From CAZGCA01 sp964524145 (GTDB lineage Bacteria > Hydrogenedentota > CAZGCA01), in NCBI GenBank assembly GCA_964524145.1, contig CAZGCA010000008.1, positions 1 to 64,000 of the forward strand: a stretch of DNA of 64,000 nt. Direction: 5' to 3'. The position numbers and the translations under genes were made by a program. Of the stretch, positions 1 to 9,547 are shown piece by piece (position 1 is the first letter of the stretch; each line of letters opens with the position of its first letter). Under the pieces are notes generated by a model. It was not told the DNA's origin, made no database searches, and saw only the letters and a program-made list of their open reading frames with translations.

Positions 1-1455
1 GGGGTGTGTCTTATGCTCGGCGATCTCGGTGCGCATGTCGACCAGTTTCACCGTCGGCAACGGCCGGCTCATAATGCGTTCGGTCAGCTCGAGCATGCCG
101 TACTTTCCGCGCTCGACGTTGAACCGCGATTCGAGCGACGGCGTAGCGCTGCCAAGAATGACCGTCGCGGACTCCATCCTGGCGCGCATAATCCCGACGT
201 CACGCGCGTGGTAGTGCGGCGTGTCGTCCTGTTTGTACGATGGTTCGTGTTCGTCGTCAACAACAAGCACGCCGAGGTTGCGCACGGGGGCAAAGACCGC
301 CGACCTGGCCCCGACGACTATGCGTGCGGCACCGCTCGAGGTGCGGCGCCATTCATCGTAGCGTTCGCCCGAAGACAGGGCGCTGTGGAATATCGCCACG
401 TCCTTGTGGAACCGGGACCGGAACCGCGACACAGTCTGCGGGGTGAGCGCAATCTCCGGCACGAGAACGATCGCGCCCCGGCCCGCGCTGAGCGCTTCGT
501 CGATGACCTGCATGTATATCTCGGTTTTGCCGCTGCCGGTTATACCTTTGAGCAGGAACGTCTTGTACTGTTTCGCGCGTACGGACTCGATAATCGCCTG
601 GAACGCATGCTGCTGCGCGTCGGTCAACACGAACCGGTCCGTTCGCTCGGCACCGAGCCCTTCGTAGGGTTGCCGAAACCTCTCGCGCGACTCGATCCTG
701 ACAAACCCTTTTCGTTCGAGGGACCGGACCGTACCCATGGTGACGCGGGCACGTCGACACAGCTCGCTGACCGCCATCGTGCCATGGTTTTGGAGCAGCT
801 CGAGCACCTGCCGCTGCCTCGGAGCGGATTGAAGTGTCTCAACGTCGGGGTTCTCGGTCGCGGCCATAACGAACAGTTGCGTTCTGGGTCTGACCGTGCT
901 TGCCCGGATAACCTCCCGCGTACGGACAGCGCCTTTCTTCTCGAGCGCGTTTACGACGTGGTCCACGCTTTCAGGTTCGAAGGCACGCTCTATCTGCCGA
1001 AGGCTCATCTTGCCGCGGTCGCGAAGCAGATCAACCACCGCCCGTTGCCGTTCAGGCAGAGCCTCGTGATTTCCACTGTCGATAAACCCCGGAACAAGCT
1101 CGATTTCGCGTCTGCTCTTCACCTTGACGCCCGGCGTCGCGGCGCATTCCAACGCTTCGCCCCACGAACAGAGATAGTACTCGCCTATCCATCGGGTCAG
1201 CTTGAGCATCACGTCCGAAAAGATTGGTTCCGCGTCCGGCAGATCGGCGATATCGGCGATCTTCGTCTCTGGAGGCAGGGCGGTATCCGGTGTCAGCCCG
1301 ACGATGTAGCCGGTAACGATCCGCCTTTTGAGCGGCACGAACGCCCGCATGCCGGCAGCGGCTTTGTCACGAAACTCCGGCGGTACACGGTACGTAAAGG
1401 TGTGGTCAACAGGCAGCCCGAGCGCTACCTCGGCGTAAATCGAGTCCGTCGGCAT
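1..1455 (-). CDS. priA: Primosomal protein N' (replication restart helicase PriA), 3' end outside window
   Basis: PriA is the superfamily 2 DNA helicase that recognises stalled forks and loads the replication restart primosome. I read 485 codons from an ATG at 1455 to the window edge. The N-terminal part (MPTDSIYAEVALGLPVDHTF) is the family's 3'-DNA-binding domain, a winged-helix-like region follows, and the helicase core is plain: Walker A in GITGSGKTEIYMQ, then LVPEIALTPQTVSRF, the DEAH-type box as DDEHEPSYKQ, and motif III in ILGSATPSLESRFN. The zinc-binding cysteines and C-terminal helicase lobe lie beyond base 1. It follows the HNH gene by 36 bp in the same direction. The family is certain; completeness cannot be judged. 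Confidence 0.96.
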   Translation of the reverse strand, partial: MPTDSIYAEVALGLPVDHTFTYRVPPEFRDKAAAGMRAFVPLKRRIVTGYIVGLTPDTALPPETKIADIADLPDAEPIFSDVMLKLTRWIGEYYLCSWGEALECAATPGVKVKSRREIELVPGFIDSGNHEALPERQRAVVDLLRDRGKMSLRQIERAFEPESVDHVVNALEKKGAVRTREVIRASTVRPRTQLFVMAATENPDVETLQSAPRQRQVLELLQNHGTMAVSELCRRARVTMGTVRSLERKGFVRIESRERFRQPYEGLGAERTDRFVLTDAQQHAFQAIIESVRAKQYKTFLLKGITGSGKTEIYMQVIDEALSAGRGAIVLVPEIALTPQTVSRFRSRFHKDVAIFHSALSSGERYDEWRRTSSGAARIVVGARSAVFAPVRNLGVLVVDDEHEPSYKQDDTPHYHARDVGIMRARMESATVILGSATPSLESRFNVERGKYGMLELTERIMSRPLPTVKLVDMRTEIAEHKTHP

Positions 1456-1491
1456 CAGGGTTCCGCCACGGGATGGACGGCTCCCGGAACG

Positions 1492-2103
1492 CTAGGCGTC
1501 CTCTCCCAGCTCGACGTTCCAGTAAGCCATATCAACGAACTTCTGCCAGCTTTCTCGCCCAACAGCGCCAAGCTTAGCCCCCAGGAACGGTACCCACGCC
1601 GGTTTGGAAGGCGTTCGGATAAGCCCCATGTCGGCTTCGTGCGGCGTGCGGTTGCCCTTCCTGATATTGCACGGCACGCACGCGAGCACCATGTTCTGCC
1701 AGGTGTCTTTGCCGCCTTTCGAACGCGGGATAACGTGGTCTATCGTCAAGTCGGTCTTGCCGAACTTTCTGCCGCAATACTGGCACCGGTTCTTGTCCCG
1801 TTCGAAGATGTTGTGCCGCGAGAACCGGACCTCCTGTCTGAACATCCCGTTGAAGAAGCTCAGCACGATGATCTCGGGCACCTTTATCTTGAAGTTGACA
1901 GTGCAGATGTAGTTGGACTCGGCGGCTTGGGACAGCTCTTTCCAGTCCTCGAAATCGTAGGTGGCGAAATCGTCGGGCGAGACGACCTTTGCCATTCCCT
2001 GGTACACCAGACCCATCGCGCGCCGGACGTTGGCGATATGGATGGCCATCCACGACCGGTTGAGCACCAGCACGTTGCTGTTTAGAAGTGCAACACTTTC
2101 CAA
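1492..2103 (-). CDS. HNH endonuclease family protein
   Basis: This is a 203-residue protein of the HNH family common in PVC-type bacteria next to housekeeping genes. The N-terminal part (NVLVLNRSWMAIHIANVRRA) resembles the usual N-terminal extension of these proteins. The zinc-type HNH site is complete: CQYCGRKFGK, then LTIDHVIPRSKGGKDTWQNMV with the His-Asn core, and CVPCNIRKGN with the second Cys pair. The start is a TTG at 2103 preceded by AGGAG at 10 bp; no ATG gives a comparable N-terminus. It probably cuts or nicks DNA, but its substrate is unknown. It could be a housekeeping nuclease rather than a mobile-element or restriction enzyme, since nothing mobile lies nearby. Confidence 0.88.
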   Translation of the reverse strand: MESVALLNSNVLVLNRSWMAIHIANVRRAMGLVYQGMAKVVSPDDFATYDFEDWKELSQAAESNYICTVNFKIKVPEIIVLSFFNGMFRQEVRFSRHNIFERDKNRCQYCGRKFGKTDLTIDHVIPRSKGGKDTWQNMVLACVPCNIRKGNRTPHEADMGLIRTPSKPAWVPFLGAKLGAVGRESWQKFVDMAYWNVELGEDA

Positions 2104-2248
2104 CGCTGTCTGTCTCCTAACCTTCCGATCCTATTCTACACCGCCACGCGGGGCGATTACAAGGCCGGAACCCGAAAATGCTCTTCTCCCCCTTGCCCTT
2201 GAGTATAGGACAGCATTCCGGTGGTTGTCAAGACACCCACGCGCTGCG

Positions 2249-4291
2249 CTATGCGATGAACAGCGGTGCGCAGACAAGGGATATGACGCACATCAGCTTG
2301 ATGAGAATGTTTATCGACGGGCCGACGGTGTCTTTGAGCGGGTCTCCGACGGTGTCGCCGACGACGGCCGCCTTGTGCGCGTCGGAACCTTTCCCGCCGA
2401 AGTTGCCTTCCTCGATGTATTTCTTGGCGTTGTCCATTGCGCCGCCGCTGTTGGCGAACTGAATGCCGAGCATGACGCCGACGCCTATCGCGCCGACCAG
2501 CATGCCCGCCAGCCCTTCGGGACCAAGCGGGCTGAGACCGATCACCACGGGCGCGGCTATTGCCATTGCGCCCGGCAACAGCATACCCTTTATGGCGCTT
2601 TTGGTGCTTATGTCAACGCAGGTGGTCGAATCGGGCATCACTTTCCCTTCCATCAGTCCCTCGATATCGCGGAACTGGCGTCTGACCTCCTCGATGACCT
2701 GGAACGCGCACTTGCCTACCGCATCGAAAAGCATGGCAGAGAACAGAAACGGGAGCATCGCGCCGACCAGCAGACCGGCCATGACGTGCGGCGTGTTGAC
2801 GTCAACCGTCGAGAGGCCGGATGCCTGGACGAATGCCGCAAGCAACCCGAGCGCAGCGAACGCGGCCGAGCCTATGGCGAACCCTTTCCCGACGGCGGCG
2901 GTCGTGTTGCCGACAGCGTCCAGGTTGTCGGTGATCTCGCGCACTTCAGGTTCGAGATCGGCCATCTCGGCTATCCCGCCGGCGTTGTCGGCTATCGGGC
3001 CGTAACTATCGACCGAGACCACCATTCCGGTGGTCGCGAGCATGCCGAGCGCGGCGATTGCCACCCCGTATATTCCTGCGAAATGGTGGCTGAGCACGAG
3101 TGCCACGGCGAGACAGAGCACAGGGATGGCGGTCGATTTCATGCCGACGGCAAGGCCGCCCGTGACCATGACCGCCGGACCGGTCTCGGCAACCCCTGCC
3201 AGGTTCTTGACCGGCGAATACTTGCTCGAGGTAAACAGCTCGCTCGTAAACCCTATGATGAGACCACAGACTATCCCGAACACGCACGCCCAGAACGGAC
3301 CCCACATCGAGTAGTCTCCGTACGAAACGCCGATCCTCGACACCACGAGCGCCACACCTCCCACGGTGAGCACGCCGCTAATGTATGTGCCGGTCATCAG
3401 CGCGCCCTGGGGGTTCTTTCTGCCGAGCCCGCGCGTGCAGAACACTCCGATGATGGAAGCCGGTATCCCGACTGCTGCTATGTAGAGAGGCAACGTGCCA
3501 AGGTACTTCGATGCAGCTTCTGCGGCGCCGGTGAACGTTGCGCCCCAGACAACGGCAATCGCAAGGCTGGCAATGATCGACTCGACATACGATTCGAGCA
3601 GGTCCGCGCCAAGCCCGGCAACGTCGCCGACGTTATCGCCGACGTTGTCTGCAATTACGGCCGGGTTGCGCGGATCGTCTTCGGGGATGCCGGCCTCGAC
3701 TTTCCCGACAAGGTCGGCTCCCATATCGGCTCCTTTGGTGAAGATTCCGCCCCCGGAACGGGCAAACAGGGCCACCAGGGATGCGCCCATCGCGTACCCG
3801 TTCACGATCTCAGGCTGGCGGGTAAGCGCAAGCACGATAACAAGACCAAGCAGCGCCAGCCCGACAACGCTCATGCCCATTACGGCGCCGCCCGATACCG
3901 CGACGGCCAGCGCGCCCTGCAGACCGCGTTGGCTGGCGGCCCACGCGGTTCTCGCGTTCGAACGGGTGGCAATGCTCATCCCTATATAGCCCGCCAGAGC
4001 GCTTATGACCGAGCCAAAAAGGAAGGCGAGCGATGTGCCCCACCCGAGCGCAATACCTTTCTTCAGAAACGGCGCTGCAGCTATCAGTGCCGCTATCACA
4101 ATGACGAAAAGCAGGACGTAGCTGTACTCGCGTTTCAGGAACGCGCGCGCTCCTTCCTGAACGCTCTTCGAGATGCTCTGCATCCTCTCGGTTCCCGGAT
4201 CTTGTCGAGAGATGTAGAGGGCCAGATACACGACGAAAAGGAGCGCCAGAACGCTGGAACACAATGGTAGAATCAAATCGGACGACAGCAT
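2249..4291 (-). CDS. hppA: Membrane-bound, probably K+-stimulated, ion-translocating pyrophosphatase
   Basis: This integral membrane enzyme couples PPi hydrolysis to H+ or Na+ export. It has 680 residues, the usual length, with about 16 hydrophobic segments spread over the protein. Signature sites are present: GGGIFTKGADMGADLVGKVEAGIPEDDPRNPA, the repeat DNVGDNVGDVAGLGADL, and a late copy DAHKAAVVGDTVGDPLKDT. The subfamily determinant reads GNTTAAVGKGFAIGSA; K+-independent H+-pumps normally carry GNTTKA, so this should be a K+-dependent type, and many of those pump Na+. The ion cannot be settled by eye. ATG at 4291 has a strong GGAG. The gene lies 16 bp after rnc, so it probably belongs to the same transcript. 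Confidence 0.96.
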   Translation of the reverse strand: MLSSDLILPLCSSVLALLFVVYLALYISRQDPGTERMQSISKSVQEGARAFLKREYSYVLLFVIVIAALIAAAPFLKKGIALGWGTSLAFLFGSVISALAGYIGMSIATRSNARTAWAASQRGLQGALAVAVSGGAVMGMSVVGLALLGLVIVLALTRQPEIVNGYAMGASLVALFARSGGGIFTKGADMGADLVGKVEAGIPEDDPRNPAVIADNVGDNVGDVAGLGADLLESYVESIIASLAIAVVWGATFTGAAEAASKYLGTLPLYIAAVGIPASIIGVFCTRGLGRKNPQGALMTGTYISGVLTVGGVALVVSRIGVSYGDYSMWGPFWACVFGIVCGLIIGFTSELFTSSKYSPVKNLAGVAETGPAVMVTGGLAVGMKSTAIPVLCLAVALVLSHHFAGIYGVAIAALGMLATTGMVVSVDSYGPIADNAGGIAEMADLEPEVREITDNLDAVGNTTAAVGKGFAIGSAAFAALGLLAAFVQASGLSTVDVNTPHVMAGLLVGAMLPFLFSAMLFDAVGKCAFQVIEEVRRQFRDIEGLMEGKVMPDSTTCVDISTKSAIKGMLLPGAMAIAAPVVIGLSPLGPEGLAGMLVGAIGVGVMLGIQFANSGGAMDNAKKYIEEGNFGGKGSDAHKAAVVGDTVGDPLKDTVGPSINILIKLMCVISLVCAPLFIA

Positions 4292-4306
4292 GTTGTTTCT
4301 CCTTTT

Positions 4307-5110
4307 TTAGTGAGCCGGTCGTTTGGCTTTCTTGGATTTCTTCGATTTCTTCTTAACGGTCTTTCGTCGGCTTTTCCGTTTGGGTTTGGGCTCCTTGAGA
4401 AGACCTGCAGCCGCAAGCGTGGACAGGGCCTCTTTCGCCGCCGCCTGTTCAGCGCTCTTCTTGCTCCGGCCGCGACCTTGTCCAACAACCTTCCCCTGCG
4501 CCGTGATCTCGATCTCGAACGTTCTCTTGTGATCGGGACCGCTCTCGCGCACGACTTTGTATTCCGGGAGCTCCTTGAACTGCTCCTGGAAGTAGTTCTG
4601 AAGCCTGGATTTGTAATCGGTCATCAATGGGCCGTCGACAGACTCCGCAATCCGGTCCTGGAAGAGGTTCACGACACACTTCTCGGCAGCCTCATACCCC
4701 TGGTCCGAGAATACCGCGCCGATCACTGCCTCGAGCGCATCCGCCAGCACGGAATCCTTGGTGCGCCCGCCGGTCATTTCTTCGCCACGGCCGAGGTGGA
4801 GGTAGTCGCCGAGCTGAAGTTCCCGTGCCTTTTTTGCGAGCACTGACTTGCTGACGAGCGACGCTTTGAGCTTCGAGTAATCGCCAGGCGAATAGTCGGG
4901 AAACGTGTTGAACAGGTGATCACTGATCACCAGCCCAAGCACGGCGTCTCCGAGAAACTCGAGCGACTCATTGTCGTGGTCGAGCCCCTCGGTATCTTCG
5001 TGAACCGAGGAGGAGTGAGTGAGCGCCCGGTCAAGTGATTCGACTCGGTTGAACTTTGCACCGAGCTTCTTTGTAAGCGCTCTGAGTTTCTTTAACCGAT
5101 CAGCCGTCAC
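4307..5110 (-). CDS. rnc: Ribonuclease III
   Basis: This is the double-strand RNA endonuclease for rRNA processing and mRNA decay. It has 267 residues from a GTG at 5110 with GGAG about 9 bp upstream. The catalytic domain shows the signature NESLEFLGDAVLGLVISDH and the later acidic site in DALEAVIGAVFSDQGY. The C-terminal double-stranded-RNA-binding domain (DYKSRLQNYFQEQF to SAEQAAAKEALSTL) is followed by a 30-residue Lys/Arg-rich tail, which is longer and more basic than in most bacterial enzymes and may add RNA affinity. It starts 6 bp after the fabF stop, so the two are translationally linked. Confidence 0.97.
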   Translation of the reverse strand: MTADRLKKLRALTKKLGAKFNRVESLDRALTHSSSVHEDTEGLDHDNESLEFLGDAVLGLVISDHLFNTFPDYSPGDYSKLKASLVSKSVLAKKARELQLGDYLHLGRGEEMTGGRTKDSVLADALEAVIGAVFSDQGYEAAEKCVVNLFQDRIAESVDGPLMTDYKSRLQNYFQEQFKELPEYKVVRESGPDHKRTFEIEITAQGKVVGQGRGRSKKSAEQAAAKEALSTLAAAGLLKEPKPKRKSRRKTVKKKSKKSKKAKRPAH

Positions 5111-5116
5111 CAGTGT

Positions 5117-6355
5117 TCACTCCACTCTGCGCACAACGAGTACCGCGTTATGGCCGCCAAACCCCAACGAGTTGGAGAGCGCAACATCGACGTCGCGTTT
5201 CAATGCTCGGTTCGGCGTGTAGTCCAGGTCGCAGTCCGGGGCAGGGTTGTCGAGGTTGATAGTCGGCGGCACAACGTTCTCTTCGATCGCCTTGACACAG
5301 GCAACAAGTTCCAGGCTGCCGGCAGCACCCAAGAGGTGTCCGGTCACGGATTTTGTCGAGCTGATAGAGACGTCCCGAACGCTGTCGCCAAAAGCCTTCT
5401 TTATTGCAGCAGTTTCCGCGCGATCGTTCTGTACGGTGGACGTGCCGTGAGCGTTAACGTAATCAACGTCGTCGGGCCGCAAGTTCGCATCGTCGAGCGC
5501 GAGGAGCATTGCGCGGGCCGGGCCATCGCCGCCTGGTTGCGGTGCCACGACACTGAACGCGTCCGATGTACGGCCGTATCCCGCGAGCTCTGCCAGTATG
5601 CAAGCGCCCCGTGCTCTGGCGTGTTCCATCTCTTCCAGCACAACGATTGCGGCTCCCTCCGACATGACAAACCCGTCGCGATCAGCATCAAACGGCCTGG
5701 ACGCCTTCTGGGGCTCGTCGTTCCGAGTTGACATGGCCTTGACCGCGCAGAACCCCGCAAACCCCAGCGGCGTGATCGGCGTCTCCGAGCCGCCGGCTAT
5801 CATCAGGTCCGCATCACCGCAACGTATCGCCCGTGCCGCATCCCCGACCGCATTGGCCGCTGTCGCGCATGCGGTAACCACCGAAGCGTTCGGGCCCGTG
5901 AAACCGTAGAGGATGGCGATTCGTGCCGGGGCCATATTTGCTAGCATGTTAGGCATCAGGAAGGGAGAAACGCGGCTTGGACCACGCTCGATCAGCACCC
6001 GATGTTCCTTCTCGAGCACCGGCAATCCCCCTATACCTGACCCCACTATTACACCGGCGCGACCACAGTCGATCTCGGACGGGTCCAACCCGGCTTGGTC
6101 GACGGCCTGTTTCGAGGCCACTATGCAGAACTGCAAGAACCGGCTCGTACGTCTCAGTTCTTTGGTACTGAAGTGTTCTTGAGGTGCGAACCCCTTCACC
6201 TCGCCCGCTATCCGGGTGGGAAACTGTGAGGCATCGAACCGGCTGACCGCGTCTATGCCCGATTTCCCATCACACATCGCGCGCCACGCACTCTCGACAT
6301 CATTGCCGACGGGCGCAACAACGCCCATTCCCGTTACAGCAACACCTCGTACCAC
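5117..6355 (-). CDS. fabF: Beta-ketoacyl-ACP synthase II
   Basis: FabF elongates acyl-ACP with malonyl-ACP in type II fatty-acid synthesis. The 412-residue length is typical. The Cys-His-His triad is visible: nucleophile Cys in VTACATAANAVGDAAR, His in YVNAHGTSTVQND and His in TKSVTGHLLGAAGS. The glycine-rich end LSNSLGFGGHNAVLVV is also standard. The start is a GTG at 6355, giving the canonical N-terminus RGVAVTGMGVVAPVGND. It lies between acpP and rnc, the order seen in many bacteria. Confidence 0.97.
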   Translation of the reverse strand: MVRGVAVTGMGVVAPVGNDVESAWRAMCDGKSGIDAVSRFDASQFPTRIAGEVKGFAPQEHFSTKELRRTSRFLQFCIVASKQAVDQAGLDPSEIDCGRAGVIVGSGIGGLPVLEKEHRVLIERGPSRVSPFLMPNMLANMAPARIAILYGFTGPNASVVTACATAANAVGDAARAIRCGDADLMIAGGSETPITPLGFAGFCAVKAMSTRNDEPQKASRPFDADRDGFVMSEGAAIVVLEEMEHARARGACILAELAGYGRTSDAFSVVAPQPGGDGPARAMLLALDDANLRPDDVDYVNAHGTSTVQNDRAETAAIKKAFGDSVRDVSISSTKSVTGHLLGAAGSLELVACVKAIEENVVPPTINLDNPAPDCDLDYTPNRALKRDVDVALSNSLGFGGHNAVLVVRRVE

Positions 6356-6412
6356 TTCTTAGCACCCTTTGCTAAGACCGTTACTCGGGCGAATGGTTCG
6401 AACTTGTCAACT

Positions 6413-6664
6413 CTAGCTGACTGAGGACTCGAGGTGTTCCTTGAGATAGTTTATGGCGTTGCCGACTGTAGCGATCTTCTCGGCGGCTTCGTCAGGAATC
6501 TCGATGTCAAACTCTTCCTCGAACGCCATCACCAACTCGACCGTGTCAAGTGAGTCCGCGCCCAGATCGTCTATAAAACTTGCGCCGTCAACAATCTGGT
6601 CCAGCCCAACGCCAAGCTGCTGGGCGATGATCTCCTTGACACGTTCCTCGATGTTCGCTTTCAT
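6413..6664 (-). CDS. acpP: Acyl carrier protein
   Basis: This 83-residue, strongly acidic four-helix carrier holds growing acyl chains on phosphopantetheine. The attachment serine lies in DDLGADSLDTVELVMAFEEEF, the canonical helix II motif. ATG at 6664 has GGAGGG-type bases upstream (cctcc on the plus strand at about 6677). It sits between fabG and fabF. The 124-bp space before it is the widest gap in the block and might hold a separate acpP promoter, which is often needed because ACP is very abundant; no clear -35/-10 pair was found. Confidence 0.98.
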   Translation of the reverse strand: MKANIEERVKEIIAQQLGVGLDQIVDGASFIDDLGADSLDTVELVMAFEEEFDIEIPDEAAEKIATVGNAINYLKEHLESSVS

Positions 6665-6788
6665 CAGGTTGCTGCCCTCCTTTCAACCACCTATCATCCA
6701 ACAGGGGTCATCGTTCTTGTCTCTGTAAACCGTTCCGTCGTTCCTCAAACGAAAGCGGAGAACCGCTTCCGTTGTCGCATAGTATATC

Positions 6789-7523
6789 TCACATTGCCAT
6801 GCCTCCGTCAACCGTTAAGACATGCCCTGTGATGTAGCCGGCGGCGTCCGAGACCAGAAAGAGAACCGCTTCGGCCACCTCGTCGGCCGTTCCAAACCGG
6901 CTCAGAGGTATCAGCGCGAGGGCCTTTTGTTGGGTCTCATCGCCGAGCGAGTCCGTCAATCCGGTCTCGATAAATCCCGGCGCAACGGCGTTGACCGTGA
7001 TACCGCGCGGGGCAAGCTCCTTGGCCGCGGACTTCGTGAGGCCGATGATCCCGGCCTTGGAAGCAGCATAGTTGGCTTGGCCGACGTTTCCCGCAAGCCC
7101 GACAACCGACGAGATGTTGACAATACGACCGTGACGGTTGCGCATCATCACCCTGGCCACCGCACGAATACAGTTGAACGCTCCCGTCAGGTTGGTGGCC
7201 AGCACATCCTGCCAATCGCTGTCCTTCATCCTGACAAGCAGCGTGTCGGAGGTGATGCCGGCGTTGTTGACGAGAATGTCAACCGTCCCAAACGCGTCGA
7301 TGACCGATTTGACCATCTCCTTGACCGATGCCGAATCGGATACGTCCGTTCGGTAGGCGCGAGCATCATGCCCATTTCCGCGCAGCTCTGACGCAACCGC
7401 CTCCGCGCGCTCGAGGTTTCGAGCGCACAACGCGACACGCGCGCCGGCCGAGGCGAAACGTCTCGAGATTGCCAGCCCAATACCTCGCGACCCGCCAGTG
7501 ACTATTGCGACTTTGCCGTCCAC
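6789..7523 (-). CDS. fabG: 3-oxoacyl-ACP reductase
   Basis: FabG is the NADPH-dependent short-chain dehydrogenase that reduces beta-ketoacyl-ACP. The Rossmann motif is VAIVTGGSRGIGLAISR and the catalytic residues lie in NISSVVGLAGNVGQANYAASKAG (Ser, Tyr-x3-Lys); the NNAG motif reads LVNNAGITSD. The open frame extends to 7595 into fabD, but GAGGAG lies 6 bp before a GTG at 7523, which gives 244 residues, the usual FabG size. A GTG one codon earlier is possible. The gene then begins 10 bp after the fabD stop. Confidence 0.96.
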   Translation of the reverse strand: MDGKVAIVTGGSRGIGLAISRRFASAGARVALCARNLERAEAVASELRGNGHDARAYRTDVSDSASVKEMVKSVIDAFGTVDILVNNAGITSDTLLVRMKDSDWQDVLATNLTGAFNCIRAVARVMMRNRHGRIVNISSVVGLAGNVGQANYAASKAGIIGLTKSAAKELAPRGITVNAVAPGFIETGLTDSLGDETQQKALALIPLSRFGTADEVAEAVLFLVSDAAGYITGHVLTVDGGMAM

Positions 7524-7533
7524 CACCTTCTCC

Positions 7534-8475
7534 TCAAGCCGTTCCCGCAACAAGCGATTGAACCTCGTCAAAGAACCCGGGAGAATCAGCCGCATACACC
7601 CTGGCCGACCTGTCGATCCGCGCCATCAGCCCCTTGAGAACCTTGCCTGGGCCGGTGTCTATGAAGCAGTCGTGGGCCGCCGCAAGCAGAGTCCGCATCG
7701 ATTTCTCCCACTGTACGGTCGAGCATATCTGCTCGACCAGCAACGATCGGATCGTTTCGGGAGACGATTCGGACTCGCCGGTAACGTTTGCCACAAACGT
7801 CACTCGAGGAGCCGCGATATCGATCTCGCTTATGAACCGCGCAAACTCTTTCGCGGCATCGGCCATGAGGCTCGTGTGGAACGGGCCTGCCACCCGCAGC
7901 CATACTACCTTCTTGACGCCACGTTCTAACCCAAGCTCAGCGGCCCGCCCGAGAGCCTCTCGTTCGCCTGACAAAACAATCTGTCCGGGAGAGTTGCGGT
8001 TGGCTATCTCGGCGATCCCGAGTTGCGAGGCTTCCTCGAGAATCTCATCAAGAAACGCGGTCGTATCACCGAGCAGGGCAACCATTGTGCCCTCAATGCA
8101 GTCGCATGCCGCCGCCATCAATCTCCCACGTTCGGCAACAGCCTCGAGTGCGTCCCGAAAGCTAAGCGAACCGGCAGCCACCAGGGCGGAGTATTCTCCC
8201 AGGCTGTGCCCGGCAACGGCTTTTGGCTCGATCCCGTGTTCGGAGAGTGCTTTCTGAGCAGCCACGCTTGTCGTCAGGATTGCCGGCTGCGCCGTGTCGC
8301 TCCGCCTCAGCACCTCTTCAGGCCCCTTCAAGATCGCCTCCACCAGAGATTCGCCCAGAACGTCGGCCGCCTCCGCGAAGACGGACCTTGCCGCCTCGGA
8401 CAGTTCGCGCAGCCCGGCGCCCATGCCCACGTACTGGCTGCCTTGGCCGGGAAACATCAGGACCATCTCAGGCAT
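7534..8475 (-). CDS. fabD: Malonyl CoA-acyl carrier protein transacylase
   Basis: FabD moves malonyl from CoA to ACP. Family motifs are clear: MVLMFPGQGSQYVGMG at the start, the active-site serine in GHSLGEYSALVAAG, Gln/Arg-type substrate site residues in SPGQIVLSGEREA, and the partner His in VAGPFHTSLM. The open frame runs back to 8559, but the natural start is the ATG at 8475, overlapping the plsX stop by 8 bp; a second ATG three codons later is possible. The result is 313 residues, the normal size. Overlap with plsX indicates translational coupling. Confidence 0.95.
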   Translation of the reverse strand: MPEMVLMFPGQGSQYVGMGAGLRELSEAARSVFAEAADVLGESLVEAILKGPEEVLRRSDTAQPAILTTSVAAQKALSEHGIEPKAVAGHSLGEYSALVAAGSLSFRDALEAVAERGRLMAAACDCIEGTMVALLGDTTAFLDEILEEASQLGIAEIANRNSPGQIVLSGEREALGRAAELGLERGVKKVVWLRVAGPFHTSLMADAAKEFARFISEIDIAAPRVTFVANVTGESESSPETIRSLLVEQICSTVQWEKSMRTLLAAAHDCFIDTGPGKVLKGLMARIDRSARVYAADSPGFFDEVQSLVAGTA

Positions 8476-9505
8476 CCGCAGCAACGGGAGCGAGAACCGA
8501 AGCGGTGCCCCGGTCTGCCAGCGCAGCGACGATTCTCCGGTTGACTTCGTGAGAGACACATCTTTCGGCCTCGAACACCGCGTTGGCTATCGCTTTTGGT
8601 CCGGACGAACCGTGACACACAATAAACACACCGTCAACGCCCAAGATGGGCACGCCACCGTACTCCTCGTAGTCCACACGTTTCAGAACCCGTTTAAACG
8701 CTTTCTTGGAGAGTGCGGCGCCGAGTTTGCTTACGGGATCGGCGGTCAACTCCCTGCGCAGCAGCGCGAATACGGCTGTCGCCAGAGCTTCGGACGTTTT
8801 GAGTATGACGTTTCCTACGAACCCGTCACACACAACCACGTCCACGGTGCCCTCGTAGATGTCGCGTCCTTCTATGTTGCCGACGAAATCGAACGCAGCT
8901 TTGTTTGTTTCGGCCAGCACCTCGAATGCCGCCCGACTGAACTGGTTGCCCTTCCCCTCTTCTTCGCCGATGTTTACGAGACCGACTCGGGGCGACGGTA
9001 TGTTAAGCACCTGCCGAGCGAATATGTTGCCCATCACGGCGAATTCGTAGAGATGCTGCGGACGGCAGTCGACATTTGCACCGACATCTATGACGAGACA
9101 CATTCCGGTCGGGTTCGGCAACAGGGCCGCTATCGCGGGCCGCGCCACCCCCGGCAACAACCGCAGAATGGTGCGTGCCGCGACCATGCCGATGCCGGTA
9201 CTTCCGGCCGACACCACCGCATCGGCCGTCCCCTCCTTGATCAACCGTGTCGCGACAAGTATTGACGCGTCTTTCCTCTTGCGAAGCGCCAGCACGGGGC
9301 TTTCGTGTGCCGGTGGGATACCCGAGGCGTTCTTGATCGTGACGTTCGAGGGACGCTGGGCAAGCGCCGCAAGCTCGCTCTCGAGAACATCCTGGGGCCC
9401 AACAAGAATGAGTTCCGAAGATGAGGTTTTCGAGGCGAGCTCGGTGCCCAGCACCACGGCACGGGGCGCATAATCGCCCCCCATTGCATCTATCGCTATC
9501 CGCAT
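8468..9505 (-). CDS. plsX: Phosphate acyltransferase PlsX
   Basis: PlsX makes acyl-phosphate from acyl-ACP, the first step of phospholipid synthesis through PlsY. The 345-residue protein begins MRIAIDAMGGDYAPRAVVLG and carries the family blocks GSTGIGMVAARTILRLLPGVARPAIAALLP, VIDVGANVDCRPQHLYEFA and VVCDGFVGNVILKTSEA. ATG at 9505 has AGGAG just upstream. A distant PlsY-like gene in this window (44717) could use its product, but it is divergent from ordinary PlsY. Confidence 0.96.
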   Translation of the reverse strand: MRIAIDAMGGDYAPRAVVLGTELASKTSSSELILVGPQDVLESELAALAQRPSNVTIKNASGIPPAHESPVLALRKRKDASILVATRLIKEGTADAVVSAGSTGIGMVAARTILRLLPGVARPAIAALLPNPTGMCLVIDVGANVDCRPQHLYEFAVMGNIFARQVLNIPSPRVGLVNIGEEEGKGNQFSRAAFEVLAETNKAAFDFVGNIEGRDIYEGTVDVVVCDGFVGNVILKTSEALATAVFALLRRELTADPVSKLGAALSKKAFKRVLKRVDYEEYGGVPILGVDGVFIVCHGSSGPKAIANAVFEAERCVSHEVNRRIVAALADRGTASVLAPVAADA

Positions 9506-9547
9506 GATCTCCTGGCCGTTCTCAAGGTTAGCAGGCGCCGGTCGAGC

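Noticed and set aside
4..2085. Long plus-strand open frame of 693 codons at the window start
   Set aside because: It is antisense to priA and the HNH gene, both of which have clear family motifs; its peptide is rich in Arg, His and Pro with no domain.
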